Assembly (NCBI RefSeq): GCF_022581195.2
Contig: NC_061469.1
Location: 5,208,001-5,272,000, forward strand
Reading direction: 5' to 3'
From: Helicoverpa zea
Lineage: Eukaryota; Arthropoda; Insecta; Lepidoptera; Noctuidae
Length of the DNA: 64,000 bases
Numbering within the stretch: the stretch's first letter is position 1; each line of letters opens with the position of its first letter. Below the pieces are notes generated by a model that was given only the letters and a program-made list of their open reading frames with translations, made no database searches and was not told where the DNA came from. The position numbers and the translations under genes were made by a program. Shown here piece after piece: positions 24,301-39,300 of this stretch.

Positions 24301-27300
24301 CACTTTGGTGCTTCTTAAAATAAACTCAGTATTTTATGTAGATGTTTTTCAAGGAACACTCTTTGTGCCATAATATGCTATTTCTGTCTTCTAGTGTGTG
24401 ACACAAATTAAAGATGAATATTTCATCACGCGTGATTTCCTAGTAAAATCGTATCAAAGAGCTTCCATTTTACTGATGTTCAATATTAACTCCGTCACAG
24501 TAAGTTTCTTCGAAGAATTTAGTATTCCTGACCGTCCAATTGGTACCCATTACTTTTACGATCAACCCAAGATCAGAATCGTAAATGAAACATCGAACGC
24601 TGACATTTCTGAAAGTTTTGATTTCTCTGTTTTATTTAGACTAAAAACTCTCTAAAATAGCATTCGTACTCAAGGAGTTATAAAAATTCTTTCACAGGAA
24701 AGTTGTATCCGAATTGAATTTTGTGCTTTCGATTTAAAGCTATCGAGTTGGCAAGGGTGAAGTTTTTTATTTAAAGTATTCTATAGTCGGTCATGCTGCA
24801 CTAGGATAGCTTCACTTTAGTGGAGCTGATTATGCGGAAGAATTTTTGATCCCGAGCCAAATATTCCATAAGAATATTAATACTACAGTAACATAATTCA
24901 GCTTCTAATTTGACAGAATTTCTAACAGGCTACCTAGAGATAGTATTTCAATGAGTTTAATGACACCGTGACTGTCGAATTTATTAGCGTAATTACGATA
25001 TGACCCAGAATTAACGATACACGTGAGTAGTTAGGATCGATATTAAATTACCGAATGTCTTGAGCACCAATGGGCTACGGAATTGCTGAAACACGAAAGC
25101 CGCAATCTGTCTTAGTCACTGCTTCAGTATTGGTAAACATTACATTCTCATTACGAGCGAATGAAGCAGAATGGCGCGCTATTTTGGCGATGAGATGCTA
25201 ATTACTCAAGATTTCGAAATAGCTCAAGATGTTATTAGTAAGGATTCAACAAAATAGTTTATACTTCGGATGTCGGCTATAAATAAATTGAATTCCTTCC
25301 AAGAAAAGTTTATTGGTTTTAACTGCAGTTTCTCATCCCATCAATTTTTAATGCACTTCAAGAATTAATTCAGCTCGAAGGTTTTCGCTTCAATTTCGGA
25401 TACCGCTGACAGATTTATGCCGGTCAGACGTTTGACAAACGGCCTTAAACTCCAAAATATTTGCTCGCCTTTACCGAAAGTGTGATATGTTAGCTCAATG
25501 GATGGTTTAAGCCCAATCTGGCTGGTTGACAGGCGTTGGTAATAAACGGTTGCTCGGAATATGCCTCCTCTTTTGGCGAGGCTCCATACGGACCGTGCGG
25601 TGTCACAAATGTTCATGTTCACACTGCATTGTGCACCACCGGTTCACTGTATCGAGTCATTTGAGCCGTAAATTCGACAATACACCGGATTCCTTAAATC
25701 GCATTCTTCACTGTCGACAGACTTACGGTGTTTGCTAAAATAAATTATACGAAACTAATTGCCCGAATCGGTGCACGTGATGGCTTTCGCGTGATTTTAC
25801 TGATTTATTCTGAGATTTAATTATTGAATGCTTGAGATTCCGGAGGATTATGACTGCGGTGAGCCTACCACAATATTTTTTTAAATGAAAGTATTAAGAT
25901 ATAATACCATACTAAAACATGTTTATTTAAGAGTTGCCAGTAATCAGATCTCAAGTAGACCAGCTAGGTTAAGCCATGAATAAATAAATAAATAATTAAT
26001 ACAAAGTAATTTGTTGAAAATGTATGCTTCATGTATTTACCTGATGAATAAACGATGATAAGCATAAATACATTAATTTACCAGAAAACCGCTATTTATA
26101 ATAATCATTCACTGAAAAGCTATTTCCAGAAATACTAATGTAGCAATATTTCCGATTATAAATCGCTTTCATTCAAATTCTCAGTAGTGGCATTGAAAAT
26201 TGTGAAACGAACTTTCTTCTTGTTGACAACATTCTATGTTAGTTATTTCCGTAGTTGTTTGATGAAACTCATACTGTAGTAGAAGCAATACCATTGACAG
26301 TATCTGAGTGTTGTGGCGCCTCCAAGCGGTGGACGGCTGTGGTTTGTGGTCACCACCACGGCTCCGATTACTCGGCCCAGTTCCTATTATGTGACTTCAT
26401 TTAGAAGTCGCCCCATTCAGAGTAATAATAGTTAAGACTTGCTCAATGAACGTTATCATCGTCTCAATGCCATTTCAAATGATCCCCAGATTCTGCGAAA
26501 ATTAGTAAATTGGTGATATTATGAGATAGAGGTTTAAACGAAGCTTTTATTTGTTGCAGGACGAGAGGTTTAACCACGACATTGACCAACAGACGGGTTA
26601 TAAAACGAGGTCACTTCTCTGCATGCCCATTAAGGACATTAATGGAGAGGTCATTGGTGTTGCTCAGGTATGTGGCCGGTTTAAATTAAATAAATGCCTT
26701 GATAATGTCCCTTTTTAAGTAAAAAGCTTTTAAACAAAGAGAAGGAAACATTTTTTAGGTTATAATCTAAATAAATCCTATTTGTTAAAAGTTTTATACA
26801 AATTAAACGGCCTGTTTACATTTGAAATGTTGTTTCAAAAACATCTGGAAACGGCGAAATGAGAGCTCGTCGGAGAAAAAAATGAAATCAAAAAAGTTTC
26901 CAACATCCTAAACGTATTAAGTTATGAAGATTTGTAATACTGAAGAGGAATTGAAATTGCTGTCTTGAATGTCTGAAAACTTTGTATTATCCTATGGCAT
27001 CTGCCTTTTAACATCGTCCCTGGAGTTAAAAGTGAAATGAAATGTTACTTGTGAACAAATATTCAAATACGATTAGCGATATTTTTTTTATCAAACATTT
27101 TTGCACATAAATTTCCTTTTGATTAACGAGCGGCAAATACTGGAAGTGTTTTCGTAACGTTTCGCTCTCATATTTGACGAAAGAATTTGTTGATTGTTTT
27201 AGGATAAGCTATAAATCTGTCTCAAATTATGATATTAATAAAAGATTGGGATGATTTATTGAGAGTTGTAATAATAATCAACTTTCTCGTTTCTTTTTGA

Positions 27301-30300
27301 TTGCAAAGACCAGCAAGCGTGAATTTTGAATTTGACCCCAAAGGTCTCCAAAAAGTTTTGAGTTTTAGTTTATAGGTTACCCTTAAAATTATGTATATTT
27401 TTTTAAATCACAATATCTTCTTCCAGGTTATAAACAAACAGAGCGATGGTCCTTTCACGGCCTACGACGAGAAAGTCTTCGCATCCTACCTACAGTTCTG
27501 TGGCATCGGCCTTCGGAACGCACAGCTTTACGAAAGATCCCAGTTAGAAGTTAAACGGAATCAGGTCCTACTAGACCTTGCTAGAATGGTGTTTGAGGAG
27601 CAGAGTACTATTGAACACATGGTCTTAAGGATACTTACGCATACGCAGAGCCTCATACGATGTCAACGGGTACAGGTATGTACAATTATTCCAATATTGC
27701 TGTTTTATGATATTTGTGTTTACCTGCAGGGTCCAAAACAGAATCGTGTGACGTGAACACAGAGGATTAAAACAATATGAATTGATTAGGTCTTTCAATT
27801 ACTGAAGGTAAGATATTTTGAAATCATCAAATTACTCTCACAATGAGCTTTGCAAAAGTGGTAATTTTTGGTATGAACACTATTTCCTGGTACTGTGAGC
27901 ACCATCTTTTTGAACTCGTGCACACACTCTTTTCTAACTTTGTACTGTGTCAAATAAGTCTTACTTAAGTTCACCCGATGCACAGGTAGCGTGCCAGGTA
28001 AAAGATGAAACTTCCAAATGCTTGTTTATCTTGTTAGTCCAAATGGAAAAGATATCTCGCAGTCCGAAAAAACTTTCTAATCCATACAAGTTGAAGCCGT
28101 GTGCGATACCAGAGTTATAGCGAGTATTTACATGTGTAAGGAAATCTAAATAAAATGTTTTGAAATCCTTCCTTTCACAAGGTACGGTCAGAGCGATTCC
28201 ATTGAGTATAATTTACCTATGTTTTCCCTTGCCTCAACCTAAGTCTTCAAAGCTACCGTGTCTCTTATTCCAATTATCTCTTTGAAATATGTTGAATTTC
28301 ATTTTCCCTTTGAAGATAGATTTTCTACCAACTTCTTAGTTCTATTTATTCCTATAGAGCTCCATACTTTATGATCGGAATCGAATTTCAATATCGAAAT
28401 AAGTTTTGATAAATTGATTCATTCAATCAACGAACAATTTGGGCCGACTCACTTTTAATATCAATTTCCATTTAATTCGAAATGCTTTGAGTCGGGGAAA
28501 TTAATTTTGCTTGTTTTCCTAATGAAACAAGGCGTTTTGTTTACCATTAGTGTTATAACTACGGATTGTAAATTGCTTACATATTGCATTAGCACTCTAT
28601 ACTTGGGTACTTGGAGTATGTGCTTTAGTTTCAGAATTTCTGACAATTAATTCATCAAACAAAAGCGTGCTAGTTCAACTGTGTTTACTTTAAAAGTATG
28701 CCTATATTTATTGGAATTTTGTCCCGAATATCACAATGTATTGTATGAATGGAAATTAATCCTCTTTATGGTCCAATGAATTGAGCAGCTTTGGGAATAA
28801 ACGACAAAAAGGGGCGAAAGGTGTTAAATTTACATCAGAGTAATTAACATTCAAATCTTTTGTTTATTATTCACCGGTTGGTCGAATATTCGCATTTTGT
28901 TTATTAGTTAATGGATTGCGGGTTTCGATATATTGCGTCGGTAAAGGTACAATAAAAAATATTAACTGTATTACGATTATGACAGTTGCTTTGTGTTGGT
29001 TGGCAAATTAATATTTATTTTGTTAATTATATGGATTCAAAGTTTCAAAAGGCTCTTCAATAGAAATCAGGCATAGTAGGTAAACATGCTGAAAACAGAT
29101 ATTAATATTCATTGTCTGTTTTAAAAAGTTTAGAAAATTTTGAATTAATGGGGACTGTGATAAAGATAATACAACTGTAAAGTCAGGATCAAACAGCCAC
29201 TGAAGAAATGTAATTTTTGAACATAATTCCTTTTATTATCCACCTTTCAACAAATAACAGCGTTTAGACAATATCAAGTTGACGATAGTGCCCAACCATT
29301 TTCTTATCAAAAAAGTATTGTAGACAAAAGCTAAAATAATATTCTAGTTATTTATAGACTGGCCAGCAATTATTAACGCCTCGTTGTCCGCAGTAATAAC
29401 AGAGATTCCTCTACGTTCCTGAGCTCAGGAAAAATGTAATTCGAAATTTCTGATGGGAAAATTATTACTGCCCGTTGGATAGACGCTGTGATTGAAGCTA
29501 AGGCCAAAATGAGAGTCTTGTCTTAGAGATTACGTACTGGTATCATCGGTAGCAGATTTATCAAGGTCCGAAGTAGCCTGCTTTTAGGTTGATGGAATAC
29601 AATGATTGGTCCTGGAATTTTCGGCGTCGCTTCTTTGTTTGCCGACTTCTCCGAACTTGCAAAACAAATGACTTCGCCTCCTTTATTAGTAAAGTGGTAT
29701 ATCGTACACTGATAAAGGCCCATCTGTTTCAATACACAATTCAAGGATTAAGGGCAACATAAACACCACCCAATAAGGTACACAAGATATTTGATATCGA
29801 ACTATGACTAATCAACCTTACGTACTAGGAAACCCAATCATAACTAACTCAATATCAATTGTTCCAAGACTATTGTCTTTGTTTACTAAATCAATTTCTA
29901 TATCAAAGGAGGCTTTGCTATTGTTATCAAATAGGGAGTAAATAAGTGAACGCGATCGTAATGTTATCAATTTATGATAGAACAATGTGCTGTTATGTTT
30001 GTTTATATTGTGACGTTACGTCGGATAAATGTTGTGTGCTCCTGTATTACGTCGCCTTTTCTTCGTGAGAGGTTTCTGATTGTGGCTTAGAATTAGTTAA
30101 GGGCGCTCGTTTTGGGTCATTGTATTACGTTAGTTCCGATATTTCTTTTGCCATTTTCTTCTTTTTTTTATTTCTATTGGTCATTCTTACATTCTATTGT
30201 TACTAAATGAATGTGGTAGTAAGTTTGTTACCTTATGTACGCTTAAGTTTGTTGGCGATTTCAATATGTAAGGGGTGTTTAGATCCTGGACTTGCGCCAG

Positions 30301-33300
30301 AGTTTGTGCTGCGGTACTTGACCAATTAAAGCGATTTATTTTTCGTTTAATTTTAAGGTAAGGAAGGAGCTCGATTGTCGCATTTTGTGGAAGTAATTTA
30401 ACAGTGACATTGCCTGTTTTATTAATTTCCTTATTCGTTTTAATTAAGATCATCCCACATGACATTTTCCTAAAGAACAACAATGTTCAATTTGCAATTT
30501 GCAATAGTATCAGTAAGGCATAAGGAAGTTAAAACACAGCCTTGTTATTTCATTTTCACTTTGTTCGATGCGAACATTATTTTATATTATCCACTTTTGT
30601 TGTTTTAAGAGTTTTATGGGTGTCCATCAACAAGAACGGTTCACTTCATAATATTGTTTTATATAGTAAAGATGCAAATTGCTACCCTCACAGAAAGTTT
30701 AGCGCTTGTATCTCCCAAAAGGGATTGTACTCGTCAAAATGAATAATAAATTTTGCTCAGTTTTCACGGGAGTGGAAATAAAATGTTTTCACACAGCAGT
30801 GTTATTCTTGTAGTTCTGACGGGAAGTGGAAAGTTATGTTTCGAATCTAATTTTTTTTTGGTGCATTTATTTATACATTTATACCAACTTATGAATGGGA
30901 ATGCGAGTTGATTTATTTCCGTTATGGGTCCTCTCTTAAACGGCTAGATTGATTTGGATGGACAAGGAACTGCTAAAAGCAGCACAAACGGCTGTTACTT
31001 CTATTTAATTTTCCACATTACTAGATACTCTATACATAGACTTATGCAGGTTGTTATTAAATACTCAGCAAGTCAATCATGTCTGGCCTTTTTGGCGTAC
31101 AAATTCAAAATTTCACTGAAAATTTTAAAAGCCATTTCTATATTTTTACCGTAATTTAATTATGTCAGTAGGGAAACCGAATACAATGTTTTGATATTTA
31201 TATGTCTGTTATTCATTGTAGCGTTGACGGGTACCAGTTACAGACCTTGACCAATGTCTGGGCTACGTGCGCCGCTGGGAATAATTAATAAAAAATGCGT
31301 TTTTTATTTTTCATTTTATGCTACAGTAGGGTAAATAAGTCGTTTTTTTAAATGTAGAAAAAATCTTGTTGTTTCATTGTTAAGTTGTTTTCTTTGCTGT
31401 GATGTGACACAAAGGTAAAGTTTATATTGAGGTGCCAGCAGATATTAACGTTTAAATTTTTTCATAGTAGCTTCTGCCAGCGGTTTCACCTGATTCCCGA
31501 AATTAAAACTCCCGGGGTTAATCTATGAAGTATGTGTTTTCTATATTTCTGTCAAGTTTTTACACGACGATTGAGCCGTTTGTGCGTGAAGAGGTAACAA
31601 CTTACCTAGATACAGACAACCTCACAAACTCTCGCTTTTATAATATTAGTGTGATGTTTTTCTTTTGGAAAAACGACTTTATAAAATTGTTATGGGTACT
31701 TATCTATGTAAACTGGAACAGTTTTTATTGACTTAGTACTTTGCAATGGCTGTGACCGTCAATTATTGTTGTTTTATGATCGATATGTAAATGCTTAAGG
31801 CCATGTAAGTACTCGCACGATGTCATGGGTATTTGCTATACCTACAAAGTTGCATGTATCAAGGTTTTTTCAATGCACTGCAATAGAAAGATGTCTGATC
31901 GACCTGACGTTAGGAGTATTAAAATCTAAAATTATGTTATGGGTATACCTATCCTATAGTTCGGCCATTCAGAGAATGCGTTCCTGACACGTCGCGATTG
32001 AACTGACGACGTAACTTTGCAATGGCGTTGCAGTTACGATAAAAATATTTTTGCTGGTTGTTTACCGTTTTAACAATTGAGGAGCATTAAAACAACATTA
32101 TTATATCAATAATCAATGAATGTTATAATTTTGTGCCAAACTGAATGTCAAATAACTTGGTAAACAATATTTTTCTAAATCTATACTGCGCTATTACAAG
32201 GTTATGTCAGCGGTTTATATTTTGTAGTGCTGTGCTAAAAATAACAGGCAAGTATCGTAATCAGTTCTTATACAGTTATAATATAAAATAATACGTTTTG
32301 ATTTTCTTTTTAAGAATTGGAAAATAATGGACTATAAGACTTAATTATAACTTTTATGAAAAATAAAAATAAAACTATGACCAAACCGCATTTTTATACT
32401 TAGATTAAAAATGGTAACCCCAAATGGCGTTATGGGCCGCCATTTTGTGACGCTAAAACAGTCGTCCGTTGTCGTTTCGTGCGCATAGACCACGTTTTTC
32501 AAGTGTTTTCGATCTGTTTTTATTTGATTACCCGGCTTTTGTTAGACCGAGATATCAGGATTGATTCTGTTATTGATAATAATATAATTATACATGTAGG
32601 CGAAGATGATGATGAAGACACCACCTCCTCAAGCAAATCGGAGTCTGATTAATATTCTGTTCGCACATTCAATTCAATGTACTTGTAACAAAGAATAAAT
32701 AAAACAATTTTATTATATGAATATTACCTTTTTTTGGTTTCCACTTAAATAACTAAAATATAAAACAAATGATTCCGCCAATTTAAAACGAAAATAATCT
32801 TAAAATAATGCGGCGGTTCATTTTGAAGGAACGGTAACGAACTCAGTGTTATGTTGTGCCCATCACTAGTCGTGACTAACTGATAGGTGTCAGGAACGCA
32901 TTCTCTGAACGGCCGAAGTATAGTAATTTTATTATAATTGCAGTATTTATAATACAATGCATTACATTATTTCGGTAGACAATACAAATGAAACACGTAT
33001 TAATGAGGATTGATTAATTTGTTGATGAATTTCATGAATGTTCATTCAAATAACTGTTACAATATGAATTTAGGTATTTTTTGCGAATTACTTAACCTCA
33101 TTAACAGAGCGCAAGATATGAGTAATTACGAAAATAGTACCAGCAAATGATTTAACGTAGGAAACTGTTATGTCAAGTGAGCATGGTAGATTTATGCACA
33201 GACACCATAACTCTAGCGCCTATCTGTCGCCACTGAACTTTACACACCTTTTGAGTATGCATATTATATAGAACACCTTGGTAACTTGATTGATGCGTTG

Positions 33301-36300
33301 CCATACAAAATGTGACAGTCTTATTAGGCTAATCTTTGTGACATGTTGAAAAAAGGACATATTTACAAAATAGTCTAATTTACTAGCCGATACCCGTTGA
33401 TTTAATTTGTGTCCCGAGAGAACTATTTCCTCAAACCAGATACATTACAGCCTATAAATATGATAACTTGCAAATAATGTAGCCTTCTGATAGTCAAATA
33501 AACAGACCTGATGATGCCCTAGAATTAAAATAAAATTATAACATACCTCAAGCAACATACTACTCAAACTACAACCATAATGTATGCCACTTAAAATGTG
33601 CTTAGAACATCTCAAGCTGGTCTTATTAATACTCAAAGCGGGAGTTAATCGTACTATCTAATGATGATTGAAACGTCGCCGCTAGGTGGCGCCGCTTGCT
33701 ATCGCGGTCATCTGCGCAAACGGTAGCATGTTAATAGAGGGTTAGCTTTGATATACATCTTGATGATTAGTCTTTGAGAAAATCGCTGAAAAAAGCAACA
33801 GGTCACATGTACACTTATTGCGAAAAGACAAAGAAATTCTTTATGTTTGTACCTACCGATATGTTTATGTTTATACCTTGCGATATGGATTTTAGACCAA
33901 AATTTATAAAATGTATTTTTGTTTCATCACAATAAAAAAATACATTTTTTTTTTCAATTGTTTTTCATATTTTTGTACGTGACCGTACATCGTTGAAAAC
34001 GTTTTTTACGCAGAATGAACTTGATGAAGCACGTATCAACAGTTGTTGTACACAGATTACAATAAAAAACAATTTTCATTTTACGTTTTTATTAAGGCTT
34101 AATCTGCGTTTCGCAAAATTAAATAAACTGTCTGTCGAAATCGATTGAACGGATATAAAATGTACATTTTTAAACAAAGGAGCAAAATAGTCGTAGTTAT
34201 CAAAAGCCTTGCTAACTTTTTTTACGTTTTTTTTTCGAAAGAAAACCTAACACCCGAAGCTATAACAAATTAAACCTCAAGTATTCTTTTTTAAGTTTTT
34301 CATTCATTACGGACTAGACTGCTTTAACTGTATAGGTATATAACATAGGTCTTTTCAGTTTTCAGCCAGTCCATTGTTAGCCCAAGTAATTCGCACAAGT
34401 CCACTGCAGCTATATATATTCTACAGCGCAGTGTCGCATAGTTGTAACGTCGGTTAATGTTATTAAATTTTGACCTCGTTGCTTCGGACGAGACAAAAAC
34501 GTTTAATAAATTTTGCATGGTCGACCACGGCCCTGGTACATAGAAGACTCAAGAAGGTACATGGTGGGTTTTAGTCAGTAAGAGTCTGTCACTCCCTCAT
34601 GCACCCACAGCGGAAGAAGCCATTAAATTCAAGCTCAAACTACGCTGATAAATCACTTTTCGAACGTAAAAACAAAAGACAGCCCCCAAAACGCCCCCCC
34701 TTCACCACTTCCTATGTGTTTTTGCTGGGAAGAAGAAGTGGCGCAACAAACTCCCCAGCATGTCTCCCCAGACATGTCTGTCGATTAGGTTTAAAGAACC
34801 AGAATTTAAACAGAACAAGTCAACCAAAATAAAAAGCATTTGGTTATCTTACACCAAAATAAGCTAAATTCTACTACTATAACACGTAGTGTCGCATAGT
34901 TGTAAAGTCAGTTAATGTTATTTTTGACCGCATTGCCTCGGACGAGACAAAAACATTGAATAACTCTTGCATGATAGTTTCATTATATTAATTTGTTGCC
35001 ACCGTTGTGTGTGTGGGAGGTATTTCATCGTTTTTGTTGTCTTGTAATTAAATGCTTCTGACGTAGATACTATATGATATATTGTTACTTTTATCTATGA
35101 GGCGTATTTTCATTTTAAGATTGTTTGCAGTTTATTTTTAAAGTATGTATTCCGGTGATATTAAATATTCGAACTCTTTATTGTTCGTAAAAAAAAAAGG
35201 TGAGAAGGGACAGTTCTTGTCTCCAGTATACGATTACAGGAAAATGATGAAGAAGTTACTTAATTGTTCTCTAGAATAGCTGAAATAGTTGGTATTACAA
35301 ACACAGGGTCTAATACTATTTTGCGGTTTTACTATGCCCATAACAATAAAGTTAAAAACTAGTTCTGTTACTGTAAAATTTTACATTAAACTTAATTGTG
35401 TAGGTATTAAGTACCCAGTGTACCTAGGTTTAACTGCGTATTTACCTAAAATTGGAGCCCTATTTGTAGGCAAGTTAAATGTCATGTAAAAAACAAAAAG
35501 TTTAAGTCTTGAAAGTTGAATTAAAGGTGAAGGATTTTATGTTTTTTAATGAAATGGCTTTTCTATAGTACTTGGTACCTGCAGGTAAATGTCAATTCCA
35601 ATTGCGCAATGGTTGTATTGTTTTTCACACAAAACTACTGTTATTCGAAAACACGATCAATAAGAAATAAAGTAGGCAGTAAATAAGTCTTTGTATGGAC
35701 AGCCATATCTCGCAATGCAGATTCGATCTAGAAAAGTTATTTACTTAATAAAAGTAAAAATCCCTTAAGTATAAAAGCCAGACTATCACTAACTATCAAT
35801 CTCTTATTATGATGATTGCGATACGCTTAAGACAGCTGTGCAAAAAGCAGAGAAGTGATCAATGAATGAAAACTGTTAACATGTATATGTTACATATAAT
35901 AAAACTAAAAACACACATGTGCAGTCAATACGTAAGTAGAGAAGAAAACACTTGTACATAGAATAAGTGTATTCATATCACTCATACAAAACAAAGCACT
36001 AATGTTTATAGGTAAACAATTTTGGCAATAATCCCTTAGGGTTTGAACACACTCGATTTTTTATCACTTTAATACTGATTATTTTTAATTTGGTCATCAT
36101 TTAAATTATGGTGCTCTTTCTTATTAATTCCATAATATTTTATTTGTGCACCCGAGTTTATTATTGCGATGTTAAGCCTGGTTCCCATGGTGCGTGATTC
36201 TGCGGATCCTCACGCACCACAGCCGACGCTGACGGACGGCAACGCACACGGACAGGGCTCTTCCAACGGTGCGTGTCGGTCTGTGTCGGTCTGTGCAGAT

Positions 36301-39300
36301 CTTTTGATAACTTAATTTCAAAATGCAAAGTGAAAGAGAACGTGTCGTCGCTGCAGCAGCGGCTGTGATATTAATTAACAATAACCAAATTATGCGATCT
36401 ACGAGTAGTAAAAGTAAAAAGAAACCACGGCGCTGGTGGATATCAGCATACAACAAAGTCGTTTAACGACTTAATATGACTATATACACTTACATTACCA
36501 TTTGAATTAGATATATTATATCTAATTTTATTTATTTTGTGTTTTGTCATACATAGCAGTGGGATCACGGTAGAAAATTAACGAATGACATAAAATCCCT
36601 GTCCGCACCTTTGAAGTTACCGCCTCGCGACGGATACCGGCGCACCGCTGCAGACGTTGCAGACGACCACGGATGAGGCCATCCCCACGGTGCGTCGTCC
36701 GTGCTGGTCGGCGTCCGTCGGCGTGCGTCCGCGATAACACGCACCGTGGGAAGCCGGTGTTTTACATAAGACCGATCGTACGGTCTTAGTAATCAATTAT
36801 GTGTAACTGTAATTTGATGTCGCTGAAGAATCGGCTGTCGTCGATTGTAAAAGTATAGTGTGCTTTACCCCTTAAGTCTTGGCCGACAATCTGTTTAGGC
36901 ATACTCTGTGAATTGAACAATGTATCAGTGAATTGGAATAAAGCCAACGTTTCCCAACTTGATGAAACGCAGTACATTGTCGTAAAAATATAGACACAAC
37001 AGTAAAACTAGATACAATGTTAGTCTTACTTAGGTACAACTAGCTGAGATAGGCAAGTTTACTCCTGGCATGTACAAGGAGAACCTACTTTGTAAGACAA
37101 AATAACGATTTTCAAAAGTTTTATTGGGATCAAGTAAAAACACCAACAATATTTTTTTCCGCTCTCGAATCTTAGCTACAATACTTATTTGGAGAACCTA
37201 GTCTTTCGTAAAGCAACTGAAGTAGACATACGATATTACATATTTACATAAGATTTTAAATAAATGAGACACATACTTATGTAGGTTCTTTTAACGTAAT
37301 AATTATCAATACTTCGATTTACGGGACCAATTCAAAATCAGAATAATAAAATAGGACAGTGAAATAGTAAATAGTATAGTGAGTATAGTAAATAGAATAG
37401 TAGTGAATAGTATAGTGAAGTGAAACTCGTGAACAACCAAACTCATAATCAGATTTTTGCGTGTATCCTGAATCTGACGCGACAAATAAAACCTCTAATG
37501 TAAACGCAGCCTAACTCCCCGCCGGATTATAGAGACGACGTTCGTTTAGAAATTAACTCAGAGTTAGTTCGGACTTGTCAAAGCTTAACTAAACCCTTTA
37601 ATTTAGCTGGACAGAAGTTTGTTCTACGTTTTCTTTTTCCTTTTGAAAGGATTCAATGTACAGTTAGATTACAGGGTGGGTGAGCATAATGGAATGTCGT
37701 TTATCACTCCCACACTCCGTGAATGCTTCTGAACGAATATTTGCTTCTGTATGAGGACATAAATATAAGGTCCGAGTGTTCTTCTCTGCTTTAAAAATAG
37801 ATTTCTTCTTTGTTAGTACAATGGAATCTACTGTTTCCTATTTGCATTTATAACACAGAAATAAGTAAAAGCACTTTAGAATAATGAGCAAAAGAAGCGT
37901 TATTAAAGAAAAAGCTCGACAGTCATTTAGCCCTTATGTTAAATTTCTTTTCCTTCTCGTTGTGAAAGATAAAAATATTTTCTTTCAACTTTTTGCTCTA
38001 TACAAAGAACATCCCGAAATAATCACGCGTCTTACCCCAAGTGTCTTATAAAAACTGATGGATTGATATCATCACTCAAATAATGAGATAGCCCCGAGTG
38101 CCTTGAAATATTAGAAAAAATAAGTCTGCCAACTTTTATTTTTATTGGAAAAGATGACTTTTATTTTTCAATATATGGATGTTAGAACAAAGTTGTACCC
38201 ACAGGATTTGAAGTGTATTAAAGCCCCGACAGCACGGATGGATTAGCCTTACATATTTGTTAGATAGGTGTATTTTCACAGCGATAAAATTTATTGGCAA
38301 AAGCTCTTTAAATTTTTGATATCACCCACCTACTTGCTGGAATAGGATTATTTTAATAAAAACAAAAGTTGCGAATTTGGGCTAAATAACACGAAAACAA
38401 AATGTCAAGTGGCGAAAATATTTTTTGTTTATCTAGATTGACTTGGAACAAATACTGACCGGAAAACGATAAGAGAACAAAAATGTTTTCGGACATAAAT
38501 ATTCGCCATTTTGTACGACATAACCTCTAGAATAAATAAAGTTAAAACGGACTCGGGTTCACTGGATCAAGATAAAAGCGTGTCATGAGCCCTAATGAGA
38601 ATGGAAAGCGATAAGCTAGAGCCAACAAAATCTTCGCTCTAGGGAATACTATGAAAAGGTTTTAGACAAGTACCAAGTTATACGAGGCGTTAACACCACT
38701 TAGATTAATGTTTTCGTGGTGACTTTAAATAGTAATTACTTTTGAATTGATTACCTCGTGTTTATAATGGAAAATGTCACTTAGCTAATGTATTTTTAGT
38801 GGCTTTTATTTGGCAGGCTGTGTCTTGAGTTAGATGTTTTTACATGATGATATTTAGATTTATCTAGACTGTTTATTAATGACAAAAACGTTGTAACTTA
38901 ATTTCTTCATAGATTTGACGCGTGTTACAAGAATAACCTATGAGACAACGCTCTGGTCACGCTGAAATTTACTCAGCATCAGGTTATCGCGGATCGACAG
39001 GGCCCGATGACGTGCGTCCGATCAAATTGCGCGACAACCCACTGTCCCTCGGGCAAATTCTTTATTGGATCGTTTCCAAGGAAAATTCAATTATGAACGA
39101 ACAATGTGCAGAAATAACCCGAAGTCCTTTAATGGAAGTTAGGTTTTGTTCTTGCGAAAGTAAAAACCCGAACGTACGAACGTAAGGCGTCGATAGAAAT
39201 TTCACTTCGATGAAAAATAATACGCTCAGGCGTTTACCGATGGTCTGTTAGGCTTTATTGGTTTTAGTCGGGGATTTTTGAAGCTGAAACGACCGACAAT

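Noticed and set aside
25365..25738. Minus-strand frame that might be a retroelement remnant
   Set aside because: No reverse-transcriptase or nuclease motif could be read.
38940..39185. 81-residue plus-strand frame in a GC-richer patch
   Set aside because: No family recognised, no splice-site context and no start/stop support.
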